Positions 55,893 through 64,000 of a stretch of DNA of 64,000 bases are shown here, one piece after another. Source of the stretch: Jejuia pallidilutea (GTDB lineage: Bacteria; Bacteroidota; Bacteroidia; Flavobacteriales; Flavobacteriaceae). Every line of letters starts with the position of its first letter. The stretch's first letter is position 1. Where the stretch lies: the NCBI RefSeq assembly GCF_002973595.1, contig NZ_PVEO01000007.1, forward strand, positions 124,001-188,000, in the 5' to 3' direction. A program made the position numbers and the translations under genes. A model generated the notes under the pieces. It saw only the letters and a program-made list of their open reading frames with translations, was not told the origin of the DNA and did no database searches.

Positions 55893-56588
55893 ATGAAAAA
55901 ACTGGTCTTTATATTTTTATTATTCGCTATTATTAATAACACAGCTGCTCAAACATTCAACCAATTTGATGATGAAGGGAAGCGTCATGGTGTATGGCTA
56001 AAGTTTTTTGAAGATTCAAATGTTAAACGGTATGAAGGTAGGTTTAACCACGGAAAAGAGGTTGGAGTATTCAAATTTTATAAGAATGTAAAGGGTAAAG
56101 CCGTTTTAAGTGCTACAAGGCAGTTTAATGATAGTACAGATATTGCCGAGGTTAAATTTTTTACCTCAAAAGGAAAAGTAGTAAGCGAAGGTAATATGCG
56201 AGGCAAAACATATGTTGGCACTTGGAAGTATTATCAAAAAAATTCAGATAAACTTTTAACATTAGAGTTTTATAATGACAAAGGACAACTTAGCGGAAAA
56301 CGATTTGTATATTATGATAACGAACAAGTAGCTGAAGAGACTAATTATAAAGAGGGATTACTCCATGGTGCGGCTATTAATTATACCTTAAAAGGTATTG
56401 TACTAAAAACTTTGTTTTATGTAGCTGGAGAGCTTCACGGCGATGCTAAATTTTACAATCCTAAAGGAGAGTTATTAGTAGAGGGGCATTACAAAAAAGG
56501 AAAAAAACATGGTGTATGGAATTATTACGACAACGGCGAGTTAAAAGACACCAAGAATTTTACTGTACAAGGAAAATATAAACCATAA
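55893..56588 (+). CDS. Exported MORN-repeat protein
   Basis: This is a 231-residue protein with a signal peptide ending at NTAAQ (about 18-19). Several MORN-like (YwqK-type) repeats of about 20-24 residues follow, seen as G-x-W-x-x-Y/F or G-x-x-x-Y patterns: RHGVWLKFFED, YVGTWKYYQK, LHGAAINY, KKHGVWNYYDNGE. Such repeats form elongated beta sheets, often at membranes. The function is unknown. It lies downstream of yidC with its own terminator-like 3' end. Confidence 0.75.
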   Translation: MKKLVFIFLLFAIINNTAAQTFNQFDDEGKRHGVWLKFFEDSNVKRYEGRFNHGKEVGVFKFYKNVKGKAVLSATRQFNDSTDIAEVKFFTSKGKVVSEGNMRGKTYVGTWKYYQKNSDKLLTLEFYNDKGQLSGKRFVYYDNEQVAEETNYKEGLLHGAAINYTLKGIVLKTLFYVAGELHGDAKFYNPKGELLVEGHYKKGKKHGVWNYYDNGELKDTKNFTVQGKYKP

Positions 56589-56589
56589 A

Positions 56590-56690
56590 AAAGTCCCTTG
56601 ATTTCTCAAGGGACCATTTTCATAGACAATTTTTACTAACTATAAACTTTAAAACTTGCCTAATCTAAACAAACCAAACTAAAATTAAAT
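56590..56690. repeat. Copy A of a duplicated 3' flanking sequence, with terminator hairpin
   Basis: The hairpin GTCCCTTGA-TTTC-TCAAGGGAC (56593-56614) is followed by ATAGACAATTTT, AAAACTTGCCTA and CTAAACAAACCAAACTA. The same order recurs at 57014-57110. It ends the MORN gene, and on the minus strand it would be the 3' flank of the pseudogene next to it. Confidence 0.75.
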
Positions 56691-56699
56691 ATCTTAAAG

Positions 56700-56846
56700 G
56701 TATAGGTGGTAAACAACCTTACTGTTGCATATATAACACCATTTAAGCTTAAACATCAACAGCAATTATGTTGCTTACTCTGTTGTTTGCATCGTATAAG
56801 GCTGTACCACCTGTAATATTTGCTGTTATATTCACCTTTACTTTTT
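56700..56846 (-). pseudogene. Remnant of a duplicated fasciclin (FAS1) gene
   Basis: On the minus strand a short frame reads ...NITGGTALYDANNRVSN, then IIAVDV, which corresponds to the last strand region of a FAS1 domain. A TAA stands where CAA would be expected. After a one-base loss comes AATGGTGTTATATATG (NGVIY, compare NGVVHVID), and then a TTG-TTT-ACC-ACC stretch that reads as LLPP if one extra T is removed. The 3' flank matches that of the intact fasciclin gene at 57111. It is a decayed tandem duplicate, cut off at its upstream end. Confidence 0.55.
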
Positions 56847-57013
56847 TTATAATATTTTTAAACTGTATTAATTTTATAATTTTCTAAAACTTACACCTTA
56901 TTTTGTTTAACGAATTTACAAATAATTTAAACAAAATAAAAGTTTTAGTACATATATTATCAATAAAATAATTAGCTTTTAATCAAGCTGTTACCTTTTT
57001 TTTAGGAAGTGAT

Positions 57014-57110
57014 AAAAAAATCCTCTTGATTTCTCAAGAGGACTTTTTTTATAGACAATTTTATAAACTAAATACCTAAAACTTGCCTATACTAAACAAA
57101 CCAAACTATA
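57014..57110. repeat. Copy B of the duplicated 3' flank, with the fasciclin terminator
   Basis: The hairpin TCCTCTTGA-TTTC... pairs with TCAAGAGGA (57021-57042). The changed stem pair (CTC/GAG against CCC/GGG in copy A) preserves the hairpin. It is followed by the same downstream blocks as copy A and then the fasciclin stop codon. Confidence 0.8.
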
Positions 57111-58502
57111 TTATTGCGCAGCTGGAAGCAACACTTTATCTATAACATGAACAACACCATTAGTTGCATGTACATTTAATAAACTTGGAACCAAACCTGC
57201 TGGAGGATTACTGCCAGCAGCATCTTGCACGGTTAATGCACTAACATTAATACCTACATTTTGGTTATTTAACATTTCAACATCTCCATCTACTAAATCA
57301 CTTGAAAAAACGTAAGCACTAGCTTTTACTACATGGTGCGTTAATATTCCTGCAACAGCAGTAGGATCAGTACTGTTTATAGCATCAGCATCTAAACCAG
57401 CTGCTAAAAATGCAGCATCTGTAGGTGCAAATACCGTAAACGGACCTGCTGTTCCAAACGTATCACCCAAACCTGCTCTCTGTAAGGCTGTAGCTAATAA
57501 TGTAAATTCTCCTGGATTTCCTCCAGCAAATTCAGCTACTATTTCGTTTATGGTTTGTGTTGGTGGTAATAAAACTCTATCTATTACGTGTACAACACCA
57601 TTAGAACCTTCAATGTCAGTTAAAACAACATTAGTTGTACCATTTAAAGCAACACCACTGCCCGCGTTTGTTAAATAAACATCTCCACCTATTGTCGTTA
57701 CAGGAGTAGCAGAACCTGCAGTTGTTGGTAAATCAGCAGCTCTTACTGTAGCATCTATAACGTGATAAGTTAAAACTGCATCTGCGCCATTAACATCGGT
57801 TACACCGGCAGCTTCAAAAGCAGCATTTGTTGGTGCAAATAAAGTTAAGCCGTTGCCACTAGGGCCATTTCCTAAAAGAACAGATAAGATATCGGCGTTT
57901 GCATTTTCTACGGCAGCTATAAGAGTTGTAAAGTCTTTATTAAAATATGCTGGTGCTACAATAGTACCTACTATTGGTGCTATTGAAGGTGGTACCATAA
58001 CACCATCAATTAAATGTACAACACCATTTGTAGCTAAAGCGTCTACAGCTACTATTTGTGCGCCTTCTACGTAAAGGCCATTACTGTCGGAAGTTATTGT
58101 GGCAGACTCGCCATTCACCATTGGTAGAGTACCAGGGCTCACTTGTCCGGACGTAATTGCAGCCGATGCATGCACGTGAAATTCTAATACGTTTCTAAGA
58201 ACGCTTTCAGGTATGTCATCAATATCATCTTGTCCTATGGCTGTTAATAATGCATCAAAAGCATCATTAGTTGGAGCAAAAACAGTAAAAGTACCATCTC
58301 CGCTAAGTGTGCTAACTAAATCTGGATATTTTGTTAATGCGTCTACTAAGCTAGTTAGTTGTGGAGTGTCTTGTGCTATTTCAACAATGCTGTCTGTTGG
58401 AACAAATGGAATAGGGTCGTTATCATCATCACTACATGATAATACAAACATAGTTGCTAAAAATAGAACTACTAATTTTTTTGTTGCTGTTAATGTTTTC
58501 AT
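57111..58502 (-). CDS. Lipoprotein with three fasciclin (FAS1) domains
   Basis: This is a 463-residue surface lipoprotein. The start at 58502 gives MKTLTATKKLVVLFLATMFV and lipobox LSC (Cys about 23); the open frame continues 36 codons upstream across the promoter. Three FAS1 domains of about 130 residues follow, each with the H1 box (TLFAPTNAAFEA or TVFAPTDAAF) and H2 box (NGVVHVIDRVLLPP). FAS1 proteins mediate adhesion in many organisms. A decayed duplicate lies just downstream. Confidence 0.88.
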   Translation of the reverse strand: MKTLTATKKLVVLFLATMFVLSCSDDDNDPIPFVPTDSIVEIAQDTPQLTSLVDALTKYPDLVSTLSGDGTFTVFAPTNDAFDALLTAIGQDDIDDIPESVLRNVLEFHVHASAAITSGQVSPGTLPMVNGESATITSDSNGLYVEGAQIVAVDALATNGVVHLIDGVMVPPSIAPIVGTIVAPAYFNKDFTTLIAAVENANADILSVLLGNGPSGNGLTLFAPTNAAFEAAGVTDVNGADAVLTYHVIDATVRAADLPTTAGSATPVTTIGGDVYLTNAGSGVALNGTTNVVLTDIEGSNGVVHVIDRVLLPPTQTINEIVAEFAGGNPGEFTLLATALQRAGLGDTFGTAGPFTVFAPTDAAFLAAGLDADAINSTDPTAVAGILTHHVVKASAYVFSSDLVDGDVEMLNNQNVGINVSALTVQDAAGSNPPAGLVPSLLNVHATNGVVHVIDKVLLPAAQ

Positions 58503-58535
58503 AGTATTTTTATTGATTAATATTATTTTGTTCAA

Positions 58536-58567
58536 CAAAAGTATAAATAAATTAAACATAAAAGCAA
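58536..58567 (-). promoter_or_regulatory. Promoter of the fasciclin gene
   Basis: On the minus strand TTG (58567-58565) and TACTTTTG (58543-58536) are 21 bp apart, 33 bp before the chosen ATG. Confidence 0.55.
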
Positions 58568-58663
58568 ATTTTGTTTCATAAATATTTGTAAAAATTAAAC
58601 AAAACATCATTTTTATGTATTTTACCGATGTTTTTAGTTGTAATTAATAGTAAACAAAATATG

Positions 58664-58671
58664 TATCTTTG
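58664..58671 (+). promoter_or_regulatory. -7 box of the mnmA promoter
   Basis: TATCTTTG matches TAnnTTTG, 27 bp before the ATG. The nearest TTG (58638-58640) is 23 bp upstream, somewhat far. Confidence 0.55.
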
Positions 58672-58698
58672 CACTCTTAATTTTGCGTATTTGAACTA

Positions 58699-59886
58699 AT
58701 GAAAAGAGTTGTTATTGGGCTTTCTGGAGGTGTAGATTCTAGCGTTGCCGCCTATTTATTAAAGGAGCAAGGATATGAAGTTATTGGCTTGTTTATGAAA
58801 AACTGGCACGACGATTCTGTAACTATATCAAACGAATGTCCTTGGTTAGACGATAGCAACGATGCCATGTTAGTTGCCGATAAGTTGGGTATTCCATTTC
58901 AAACAGTAGATTTAAGCGAACAATACAAAGCGCGTATTGTAGATTATATGTTTAACGAATACCAAAAAGGAAGAACGCCTAATCCGGATGTGCTTTGTAA
59001 TAGAGAAATAAAGTTTGATGTTTTTATGGACATTGCTTTAGGCTTAGGGGCAGATTACGTAGCTACTGGTCATTATTGTAGAAAAGGTACATTGCACAAA
59101 AACGGAGAAGAGATATATCAACTTTTAGCTGGTGTTGATGGTAATAAAGATCAATCGTATTTTTTATGTCAGTTATCTCAAGCGCAATTATCTAAGGCTT
59201 TATTTCCCATAGGTGAATTAACTAAACCAGAAGTTAGAGAGATTGCCACTAAGTTGGATTTGGTTACTGCAGAGAAAAAAGATTCCCAAGGTTTATGTTT
59301 TATAGGAAAAGTAAAACTGCCAGACTTTTTACAACAACAATTAAAGCCTAAAGAAGGGGTGATTGTTGAAGTTTCAGATGATGAACCTATCCATAAAGTT
59401 GAAAACCATAATTTTAATTCTAAAGAAGAAGAATTAAGTTTTTTAGCTAGAAAATTAAATTACACAATTAAAAATGGTAAAGTTGTTGGCAAACATCAAG
59501 GCGCACATTATTTTACCAAGGGGCAACGTAAAGGTTTAGCAGTAGGAGGAACTCCTGAACCATTATTTGTGATTGATACTAATGTTGAAGACAATATAAT
59601 ATATGCCGGACAAGGAAAAAGTCACCCCGGTCTTTTAAAGAAAGCACTCTTTATTACTAATGATGAATTACATTGGATACGGGAAGATTTAGCATTAAAG
59701 GTTAATGAAACCAAGGAAGTTGATGCCCGTATTCGCTACAGGCAACCGTTGCAAAAAGCAACATTGCATAAAGTAGCTACTGGTCTTTATATTGAATTTG
59801 AAACCTTACAATCTGCCATAACCGAAGGACAGTTTGCAGCTTGGTATATTAACGATGAGTTAATAGGTTCTGGAGTAATTTCGTAA
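58699..59886 (+). CDS. mnmA: tRNA 2-thiouridylase MnmA
   Basis: This is a 395-residue cytosolic enzyme that adds sulfur at U34 of tRNAs for Lys, Glu and Gln. The PP-loop [15 protein letters not shown] is at 8-22. The two catalytic Cys are in VLCNREIKF (about 104) and GLCFIGK (about 200). The central YVATGHYC and DQSYFLCQL blocks and the C-terminal barrel ([17 protein letters not shown]) are typical. An insert with [10 protein letters not shown] after the first helix is as seen in Bacteroidota MnmA. The subtilase follows 25 bp later. Confidence 0.95.
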   Translation: MKRVVIGLSGGVDSSVAAYLLKEQGYEVIGLFMKNWHDDSVTISNECPWLDDSNDAMLVADKLGIPFQTVDLSEQYKARIVDYMFNEYQKGRTPNPDVLCNREIKFDVFMDIALGLGADYVATGHYCRKGTLHKNGEEIYQLLAGVDGNKDQSYFLCQLSQAQLSKALFPIGELTKPEVREIATKLDLVTAEKKDSQGLCFIGKVKLPDFLQQQLKPKEGVIVEVSDDEPIHKVENHNFNSKEEELSFLARKLNYTIKNGKVVGKHQGAHYFTKGQRKGLAVGGTPEPLFVIDTNVEDNIIYAGQGKSHPGLLKKALFITNDELHWIREDLALKVNETKEVDARIRYRQPLQKATLHKVATGLYIEFETLQSAITEGQFAAWYINDELIGSGVIS

Positions 59887-59911
59887 CTTAGTATTTCCAA
59901 ATCGGTTTGCT

Positions 59912-61516
59912 ATGTACAAAGTTCTCATTTTAAACTTACTTTTACTGTTGCCATTAATGGTAAATGGTCAAGAAGACGCTTGGGTATTTTTCACGGATAA
60001 AGAAAATGTTGCTACAGCAATTGCAAACCCCAATACCATTTTAACTCAAAAAGCTATTGATAGAAAAAACCGGTATGGAGTAGCTATTGATGCTCGTGAT
60101 GTGCCAGTAAACGAATTGTACATTTCACAAGTAAAAAGCACTACGGGCATTACGATTTTAGCAAAATCTAAGTGGTTTAATGCAGTACATGTTAGAGGTT
60201 CACAAACCGCTATTGAAACTCTAGAAAACTTAAGTTTTGTAAGTCGTGTAGAGTTTGCGGATAGAAGTTTAAATGCAACCAAATCATTCCAGCAAAAACA
60301 GGAGTTTAAGTTAGAAGGTGAACTTACTAATTTTAACTACGGAAGTGCAGCGAACCAAATTGAAATGATTAATGGCGATGAGCTGCACTTGCTAGATTAT
60401 ACTGGTGCAGGAATGATTATTGCGGTGCTAGATTCTGGTTTTCCAAATGTAAACACCATGCTTGGGTTTGAAAGATTAAGGAGCGCAGGTAATATCCTAG
60501 GTACTTTCGATTTTGTAAACAGACACGCCGATGTTTATACTGCTAACAGTAATCACGGTACATTAGTGTTAAGTGATATGGCAGGTTATGTTGAAAATCA
60601 GTTTGTTGGAACCGCTCCAGATGCCTCATATTATTTGTTTATCACAGAAGATGCTTCTAGTGAAACTCCAGTTGAAGAAAGTTATTGGGTAGAAGCTGCC
60701 GAAAGAGCTGATAGTTTAGGGGTTGATGTGATTAATACATCCTTAGGGTATTCTGATTTTGACGGTACTAAATACGATTACTCGCAAGCCGATATGAATG
60801 GCGCAACTGCATTTATCACCAGAGGCGCTAATATAGCTTTTGAAAAAGGAATGCTTCTAATAACCTCGGCCGGTAACTCTGGAAATTGGGGGGTTACAGC
60901 ACCCGCAGATTCGCCAAACGTATTATCTATAGGCGCTGTAGATGCCTCGGGTAACTATGTGTCTTTTAGTTCGGTTGGTACGGCACATCAGCCTTCACAA
61001 AAACCGGATGTTGTGGCTCAGGGTGGATTAAGCTATGTTATTACTGAATCAAATACCATTGCACAAGCCAATGGAACCTCGTTTAGCGCTCCTATTTTAG
61101 CAGGCGCAATAACATGTTTGTGGCAAGCAATACCAGAAAAAACTAATGCCGAAATAATGCAACTGGTTCGCGAATCGGCTTCGCAATATACTACACCAGA
61201 TAACTTTAAAGGATACGGAATTCCAGATTTACAATCGGCGTTAAATGTAGCGCTTTCTGCTAATTCGTTTACTGCAGATAATGAAAACTTTCACTTGTTT
61301 CCTAACCCGGTTAACGCTAAGCTATACATTAAATGGCCTTCTAATACTGCAACTTGTGCCTTGCATCTATACAATACTCTGGGTAAATACATTACGTCCT
61401 ATTCCGTTTCACAAAATAAAAGTATGGTTGACGTCTCTTTTTTATCAAAAGGATTATATATTGCCAAGGTTGAAACCGAAACGATGGCAAAAGTCTTTAA
61501 AATTGTGAAACAATAA
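59912..61516 (+). CDS. S8 subtilisin-like peptidase with T9SS type A sorting domain
   Basis: This is a 534-residue secreted serine protease. The signal peptide (1-20; ends NGQED) is followed by an inhibitor-like propeptide (about 25-120). The catalytic triad is Asp174 (AVLDSGFP), His215 (NSNHGTLV) and a Ser near 390 (NGTSFSAPILAG). The last 75 residues are a type A sorting domain (FHLFPNPVNAKLYIKW, LYNTLGKYI, GLYIAKVETE), so it is secreted by type IX. It follows mnmA closely and shares its last base with the next gene. Confidence 0.9.
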   Translation: MYKVLILNLLLLLPLMVNGQEDAWVFFTDKENVATAIANPNTILTQKAIDRKNRYGVAIDARDVPVNELYISQVKSTTGITILAKSKWFNAVHVRGSQTAIETLENLSFVSRVEFADRSLNATKSFQQKQEFKLEGELTNFNYGSAANQIEMINGDELHLLDYTGAGMIIAVLDSGFPNVNTMLGFERLRSAGNILGTFDFVNRHADVYTANSNHGTLVLSDMAGYVENQFVGTAPDASYYLFITEDASSETPVEESYWVEAAERADSLGVDVINTSLGYSDFDGTKYDYSQADMNGATAFITRGANIAFEKGMLLITSAGNSGNWGVTAPADSPNVLSIGAVDASGNYVSFSSVGTAHQPSQKPDVVAQGGLSYVITESNTIAQANGTSFSAPILAGAITCLWQAIPEKTNAEIMQLVRESASQYTTPDNFKGYGIPDLQSALNVALSANSFTADNENFHLFPNPVNAKLYIKWPSNTATCALHLYNTLGKYITSYSVSQNKSMVDVSFLSKGLYIAKVETETMAKVFKIVKQ

Positions 61517-62457
61517 TGGGGAATAAAATTAAAAAATTATTCAAAATTGAATATCCTATTGTTCAAGCAGGAATGGTCTGGAACAGTGGTTGGCGCTTAG
61601 CTTCAGCAGCTAGTAATTCTGGGATTTTAGGTTTAATTGGTGCAGGATCTATGTATCCGGAAGTATTGCGAGAGCATATTCAAAAATGTAAAAAGGCAAC
61701 ATCAAAACCTTTTGGGGTTAATGTACCAATGCTATATCCAGATATTGAAAAAATTATGGATGTTATTGTTGAAGAAGGCGTAAAGATAGTATTTACGTCT
61801 GCCGGTAATCCGAAAACTTGGACGCGTTGGCTTCAAGATAAAGGTATTACGGTGGTACACGTTGTGAGTAGTGTGAAGTTTGCTATAAAAGCGCAAGAAG
61901 CTGGTGTAGATGCAATTGTTGCAGAAGGTTTTGAGGCTGGTGGGCACAATGGTAGAAACGAAACTACTACACTTACCTTAATTCCTATGGTAAAAGAAAA
62001 AATAAGAGTGCCACTTATAGCAGCAGGCGGAATTGCCACAGGTAGAGCTATGTTAGCATGTATGGTTTTAGGTGCCAACGGTGTGCAAATTGGCAGTAGA
62101 TTTGTAGCTAGCGAAGAAAGTTCGGCACACGAGGCCTTTAAAAAAGCGGTTGTAGAAGCAAAAGAAGGCGATACCGAGTTAACCTTAAAAGAACTTGCTC
62201 CAGTAAGATTATTAAAAAATAAGTTTTACAATAATATTCAAGATTTATATAAGCGATGTGCCTCAGTTGATGAACTTAAGGAGTTATTAGGAAGAGCACG
62301 TGCCAAAAAAGGTATGTTTGAAGGTGATTTGGATGAGGGTGAGTTGGAAATTGGACAAATAGCAGGGTTAATTCATTATATAAAACCCGTGCAAATTATT
62401 GTTGAAGAGATAATTGCTGAGTTTGAAGAAGCAAAATCTCGTGTTGGTGATATGTAA
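61516..62457 (+). CDS. Nitronate monooxygenase-like flavoprotein
   Basis: This is a 313-residue FMN-binding TIM-barrel protein of the NMO/2-nitropropane dioxygenase family, related also to FabK. The start FKIEYPIVQAGMVWNS, the FGVNVPML strand, the VAEGFEAGGHNGRNE block with the probable catalytic His, the AAGGIATGRAM phosphate site and ANGVQIGSRFVASEES are present. Nitronate is the family's test substrate; an enoyl reductase or other oxidation role is possible. Its ATG overlaps the TAA of the subtilase gene. Confidence 0.85.
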   Translation: MGNKIKKLFKIEYPIVQAGMVWNSGWRLASAASNSGILGLIGAGSMYPEVLREHIQKCKKATSKPFGVNVPMLYPDIEKIMDVIVEEGVKIVFTSAGNPKTWTRWLQDKGITVVHVVSSVKFAIKAQEAGVDAIVAEGFEAGGHNGRNETTTLTLIPMVKEKIRVPLIAAGGIATGRAMLACMVLGANGVQIGSRFVASEESSAHEAFKKAVVEAKEGDTELTLKELAPVRLLKNKFYNNIQDLYKRCASVDELKELLGRARAKKGMFEGDLDEGELEIGQIAGLIHYIKPVQIIVEEIIAEFEEAKSRVGDM

Positions 62458-62458
62458 T

Positions 62459-63391
62459 TTACTCTTTTAAGTGCGTCTCTAAATTCGTTTTATACAGTCT
62501 ACTTTGTCCATTTTCATAAGTATTAAATTCTTCGAGTAGTTCTGTAACAGATAGGGGTGTATCAAATTCCGTATTTGTATGATCACGTTTGCTAGTAAAA
62601 TATAATACATTGTTCTTAACAAAAGGGCAGTAGTCCATTTTATCAGAATTTATTGAACTTCCCATGTTTTGTGCGTTGCTCCATCCAGATTTGGCTTTAT
62701 AACTTATATATAAATCGCCACTGCCTAAACCATCGTTTCTATTATAGGCACCAAAAATTAAATAAGATTCGTCTGGTGCTATAAAAGCGTTGTATTCATA
62801 ACCCTCTGAATTTATGGTATCGGGCAATGGTTTTGGTTCGGTATAACTGCCCTTTTTTAGTTCACTAACGTATATGTCGTCTTTTCGTTTTAGCGATGGG
62901 TTATCTCTAGTAAAATAAAAATTGCCATTATCAGCAATAGAAGAGTAAAATTCACCATGTTCAGTATTTATGGGGCTTCCCATGTTAATGGGTTCGGTCC
63001 ATTTACCGTTTACGTTTTGTCTTGTCACGTACCAAATATCAAAATTTTTACTGTGTTCCGAAGTGTTTTTATTCGGTCTAGTTGATGCAAAATAAAGGGT
63101 AAGTCCGTCTTTTCCGAAGTAAGGTTCTAAATCAAAATACTGTCCAGAAAATGAAGCAATTTGTGGAGGACCCCATACATTTCCCTGTTTCTTTACTTCA
63201 ACAATAGCAGAAAGTGTACCTAAAACATTCTGAGCAGTGAAGAGCACTTCGTCTCCCTTCGGTGAAATGGCAATATCTCTAACATTTGGAAATTGTGTTA
63301 CAATTTCAGGTAAAACAGGTTTAATGTTTTCTTGCGAATAGGCAGTAATAAAACAAAAAACTAGAAGGAGTGTTGTGTATGTTACTCTCAT
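62459..63391 (-). CDS. Exported PD40/TolB-like beta-propeller protein
   Basis: This is a 310-residue protein with a signal peptide (about 1-20; TTLLLVFCFITAYS). Repeated beta-propeller blades of the PD40/WD40-like type follow: VLFTAQNVLG, LTLYFASTRPN, FYFTRDNPS, SYLIFGAYNRND, NVLYFTSKRDH. Such propellers bind ligands or proteins in the periplasm. The partner is unknown. It is convergent with the NMO gene, one base apart. Confidence 0.75.
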   Translation of the reverse strand: MRVTYTTLLLVFCFITAYSQENIKPVLPEIVTQFPNVRDIAISPKGDEVLFTAQNVLGTLSAIVEVKKQGNVWGPPQIASFSGQYFDLEPYFGKDGLTLYFASTRPNKNTSEHSKNFDIWYVTRQNVNGKWTEPINMGSPINTEHGEFYSSIADNGNFYFTRDNPSLKRKDDIYVSELKKGSYTEPKPLPDTINSEGYEYNAFIAPDESYLIFGAYNRNDGLGSGDLYISYKAKSGWSNAQNMGSSINSDKMDYCPFVKNNVLYFTSKRDHTNTEFDTPLSVTELLEEFNTYENGQSRLYKTNLETHLKE

Positions 63392-63460
63392 TTCGGCTTT
63401 TATTAAAGAGCAATATATAAAAAGACGTACATTGTTTTACCAAGAAAATGTTAATTAAAA

Positions 63461-63484
63461 AAGGGGAAATTTTACTTTCCCCTT
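63461..63484 (-). terminator. Hairpin with minus-strand T tract, no known upstream gene
   Basis: The stem AAGGGGAAA / TTTCCCCTT is followed on the minus strand by T6AATTAA. No minus-strand gene lies between it and the MATE gene. It sits in the 304-bp gap 63392-63695, where nothing else was recognised. Confidence 0.45.
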
Positions 63485-63695
63485 GATAATTTAGAAACAT
63501 ATACGTTTAATAATTCAATCCTTATAAAATGAAAACTATATGTTTCATAATGCTATCATGTCCTGTAAAGAGATGGTGTTGTATTTAAAAAATAAGAAAA
63601 AACTTATAATTAGGTGAATGTTTCTTAATTTAATATTAACATTTGTTGATAAATAAATGTGTGGTGATGCCAAATGGAAACTATACTTTTGCAGC

Positions 63696-64000
63696 ATGCA
63701 AATTCAAAATTATACAAAAGAGTTTAAATACAATTGGCAACTAGCCGCCCCAGTAATGTTGGGTATGTTAGGGCACACCTTTGTTAGTTTTGTAGATAAT
63801 ATTATGGTTGGGCAATTAGGTACTGCAGAACTGGCTGCAGTATCCTTAGGAAATAGCTTTATGTTTATTGCCATGTCTTTAGGTATTGGTTTTTCTACCG
63901 CTATAACCCCTTTAATTGCAGAGGCTGATGCTGAACAAAACTTTAAAACTGGTAAATCTTATTTTAAACATGGCTTGTTTTTATGTACGGTTTTAGGGGT
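63696..64000 (+). CDS. MATE-family efflux transporter, 3' end outside the window
   Basis: The first 101 residues of a multidrug/Na+ antiporter of the NorM/MdtK type are present. A typical start (YKEFKYNWQLAAPVMLG-like, with APVMLGMLGHTF) and the first two helices with VDNIMVGQLGTAELAAVSLG are visible; the conserved MVGQLG block identifies the family. A TACTTTTG box ends 4 bp before the ATG, so the real transcription start is unclear. The substrate is not readable from this piece. Confidence 0.9.
   Translation, partial: MQIQNYTKEFKYNWQLAAPVMLGMLGHTFVSFVDNIMVGQLGTAELAAVSLGNSFMFIAMSLGIGFSTAITPLIAEADAEQNFKTGKSYFKHGLFLCTVLG

Overview
The window looks like a stretch of a marine-type member of the Flavobacteriaceae (Bacteroidota). 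The evidence is the low-GC coding style, promoters of the Bacteroidota form (TTG, about 19 bp, then TAnnTTTG), weak Shine-Dalgarno sequences, type IX secretion C-terminal domains of both type A and type B, a one-piece SecDF, and the ECF sigma/DUF4252 cluster. No rRNA, tRNA, CRISPR array, prophage or insertion sequence was seen. The window is mostly ordinary chromosome with a few accessory patches.

Layout. 1-5.1 kb: the 3' end of a tRNA methylthiotransferase (mtaB), small hydrolase and acetyltransferase genes, a lytic transglycosylase, cardiolipin synthase and a TPR membrane protein. 5.5-8.8 kb: rpmH, then a carB that lacks the C-terminal regulatory domain. 8.8-12.2 kb: a thioesterase, a DUF3307/SatD pair with a 28-bp direct repeat upstream, and rmuC. 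12.3-20.1 kb: a vitamin B12 uptake locus (ABC ATPase, permease and binding protein on the minus strand; a cobalamin riboswitch and TonB-dependent receptor on the plus strand), followed by a Dph6-type PP-loop ATPase and an S41 peptidase. 20.2-22.7 kb: a structured intergenic element, an ECF sigma factor and its cluster with two DUF4252 proteins. 22.7-35.5 kb: purB, a haem-binding protein, a glycosyltransferase, a large T9SS lectin/adhesin, a sirtuin, a CHRD lipoprotein, trmH and a DEAD-box helicase with a leader of about 200 nt.

35.9-40.9 kb is the most unusual region. It is a minus-strand gatC-gatA-gatB operon in which GatB is fused in frame to a complete bacterial-type aspartyl-tRNA synthetase, giving one 1111-residue protein. 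The predicted product is a covalently tethered Asp-tRNA(Asn) amidation machine. Its GatC is atypical: a GatC-like C-terminal half follows an unrelated N-terminal half. 41.1-47.3 kb: a porin, a second copy of the structured element in front of gyrB, a DUF6588 protein and mdh. 47.3-55.9 kb: secDF, a CIA30-like protein, pyrG and yidC. 55.9-64 kb: a MORN-repeat protein, the decayed remnant of a duplicated fasciclin gene beside the intact one, mnmA, a T9SS subtilase, a nitronate monooxygenase-like protein, a PD40 propeller protein and the start of a MATE exporter.

How the genes fit together: the B12 genes form one functional unit for outer-membrane and inner-membrane uptake. SecDF and YidC both serve membrane protein insertion. 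The gatCAB-aspS operon should charge and amidate tRNA within a single complex. Most other neighbours look like independent housekeeping units separated by clear intrinsic terminators.
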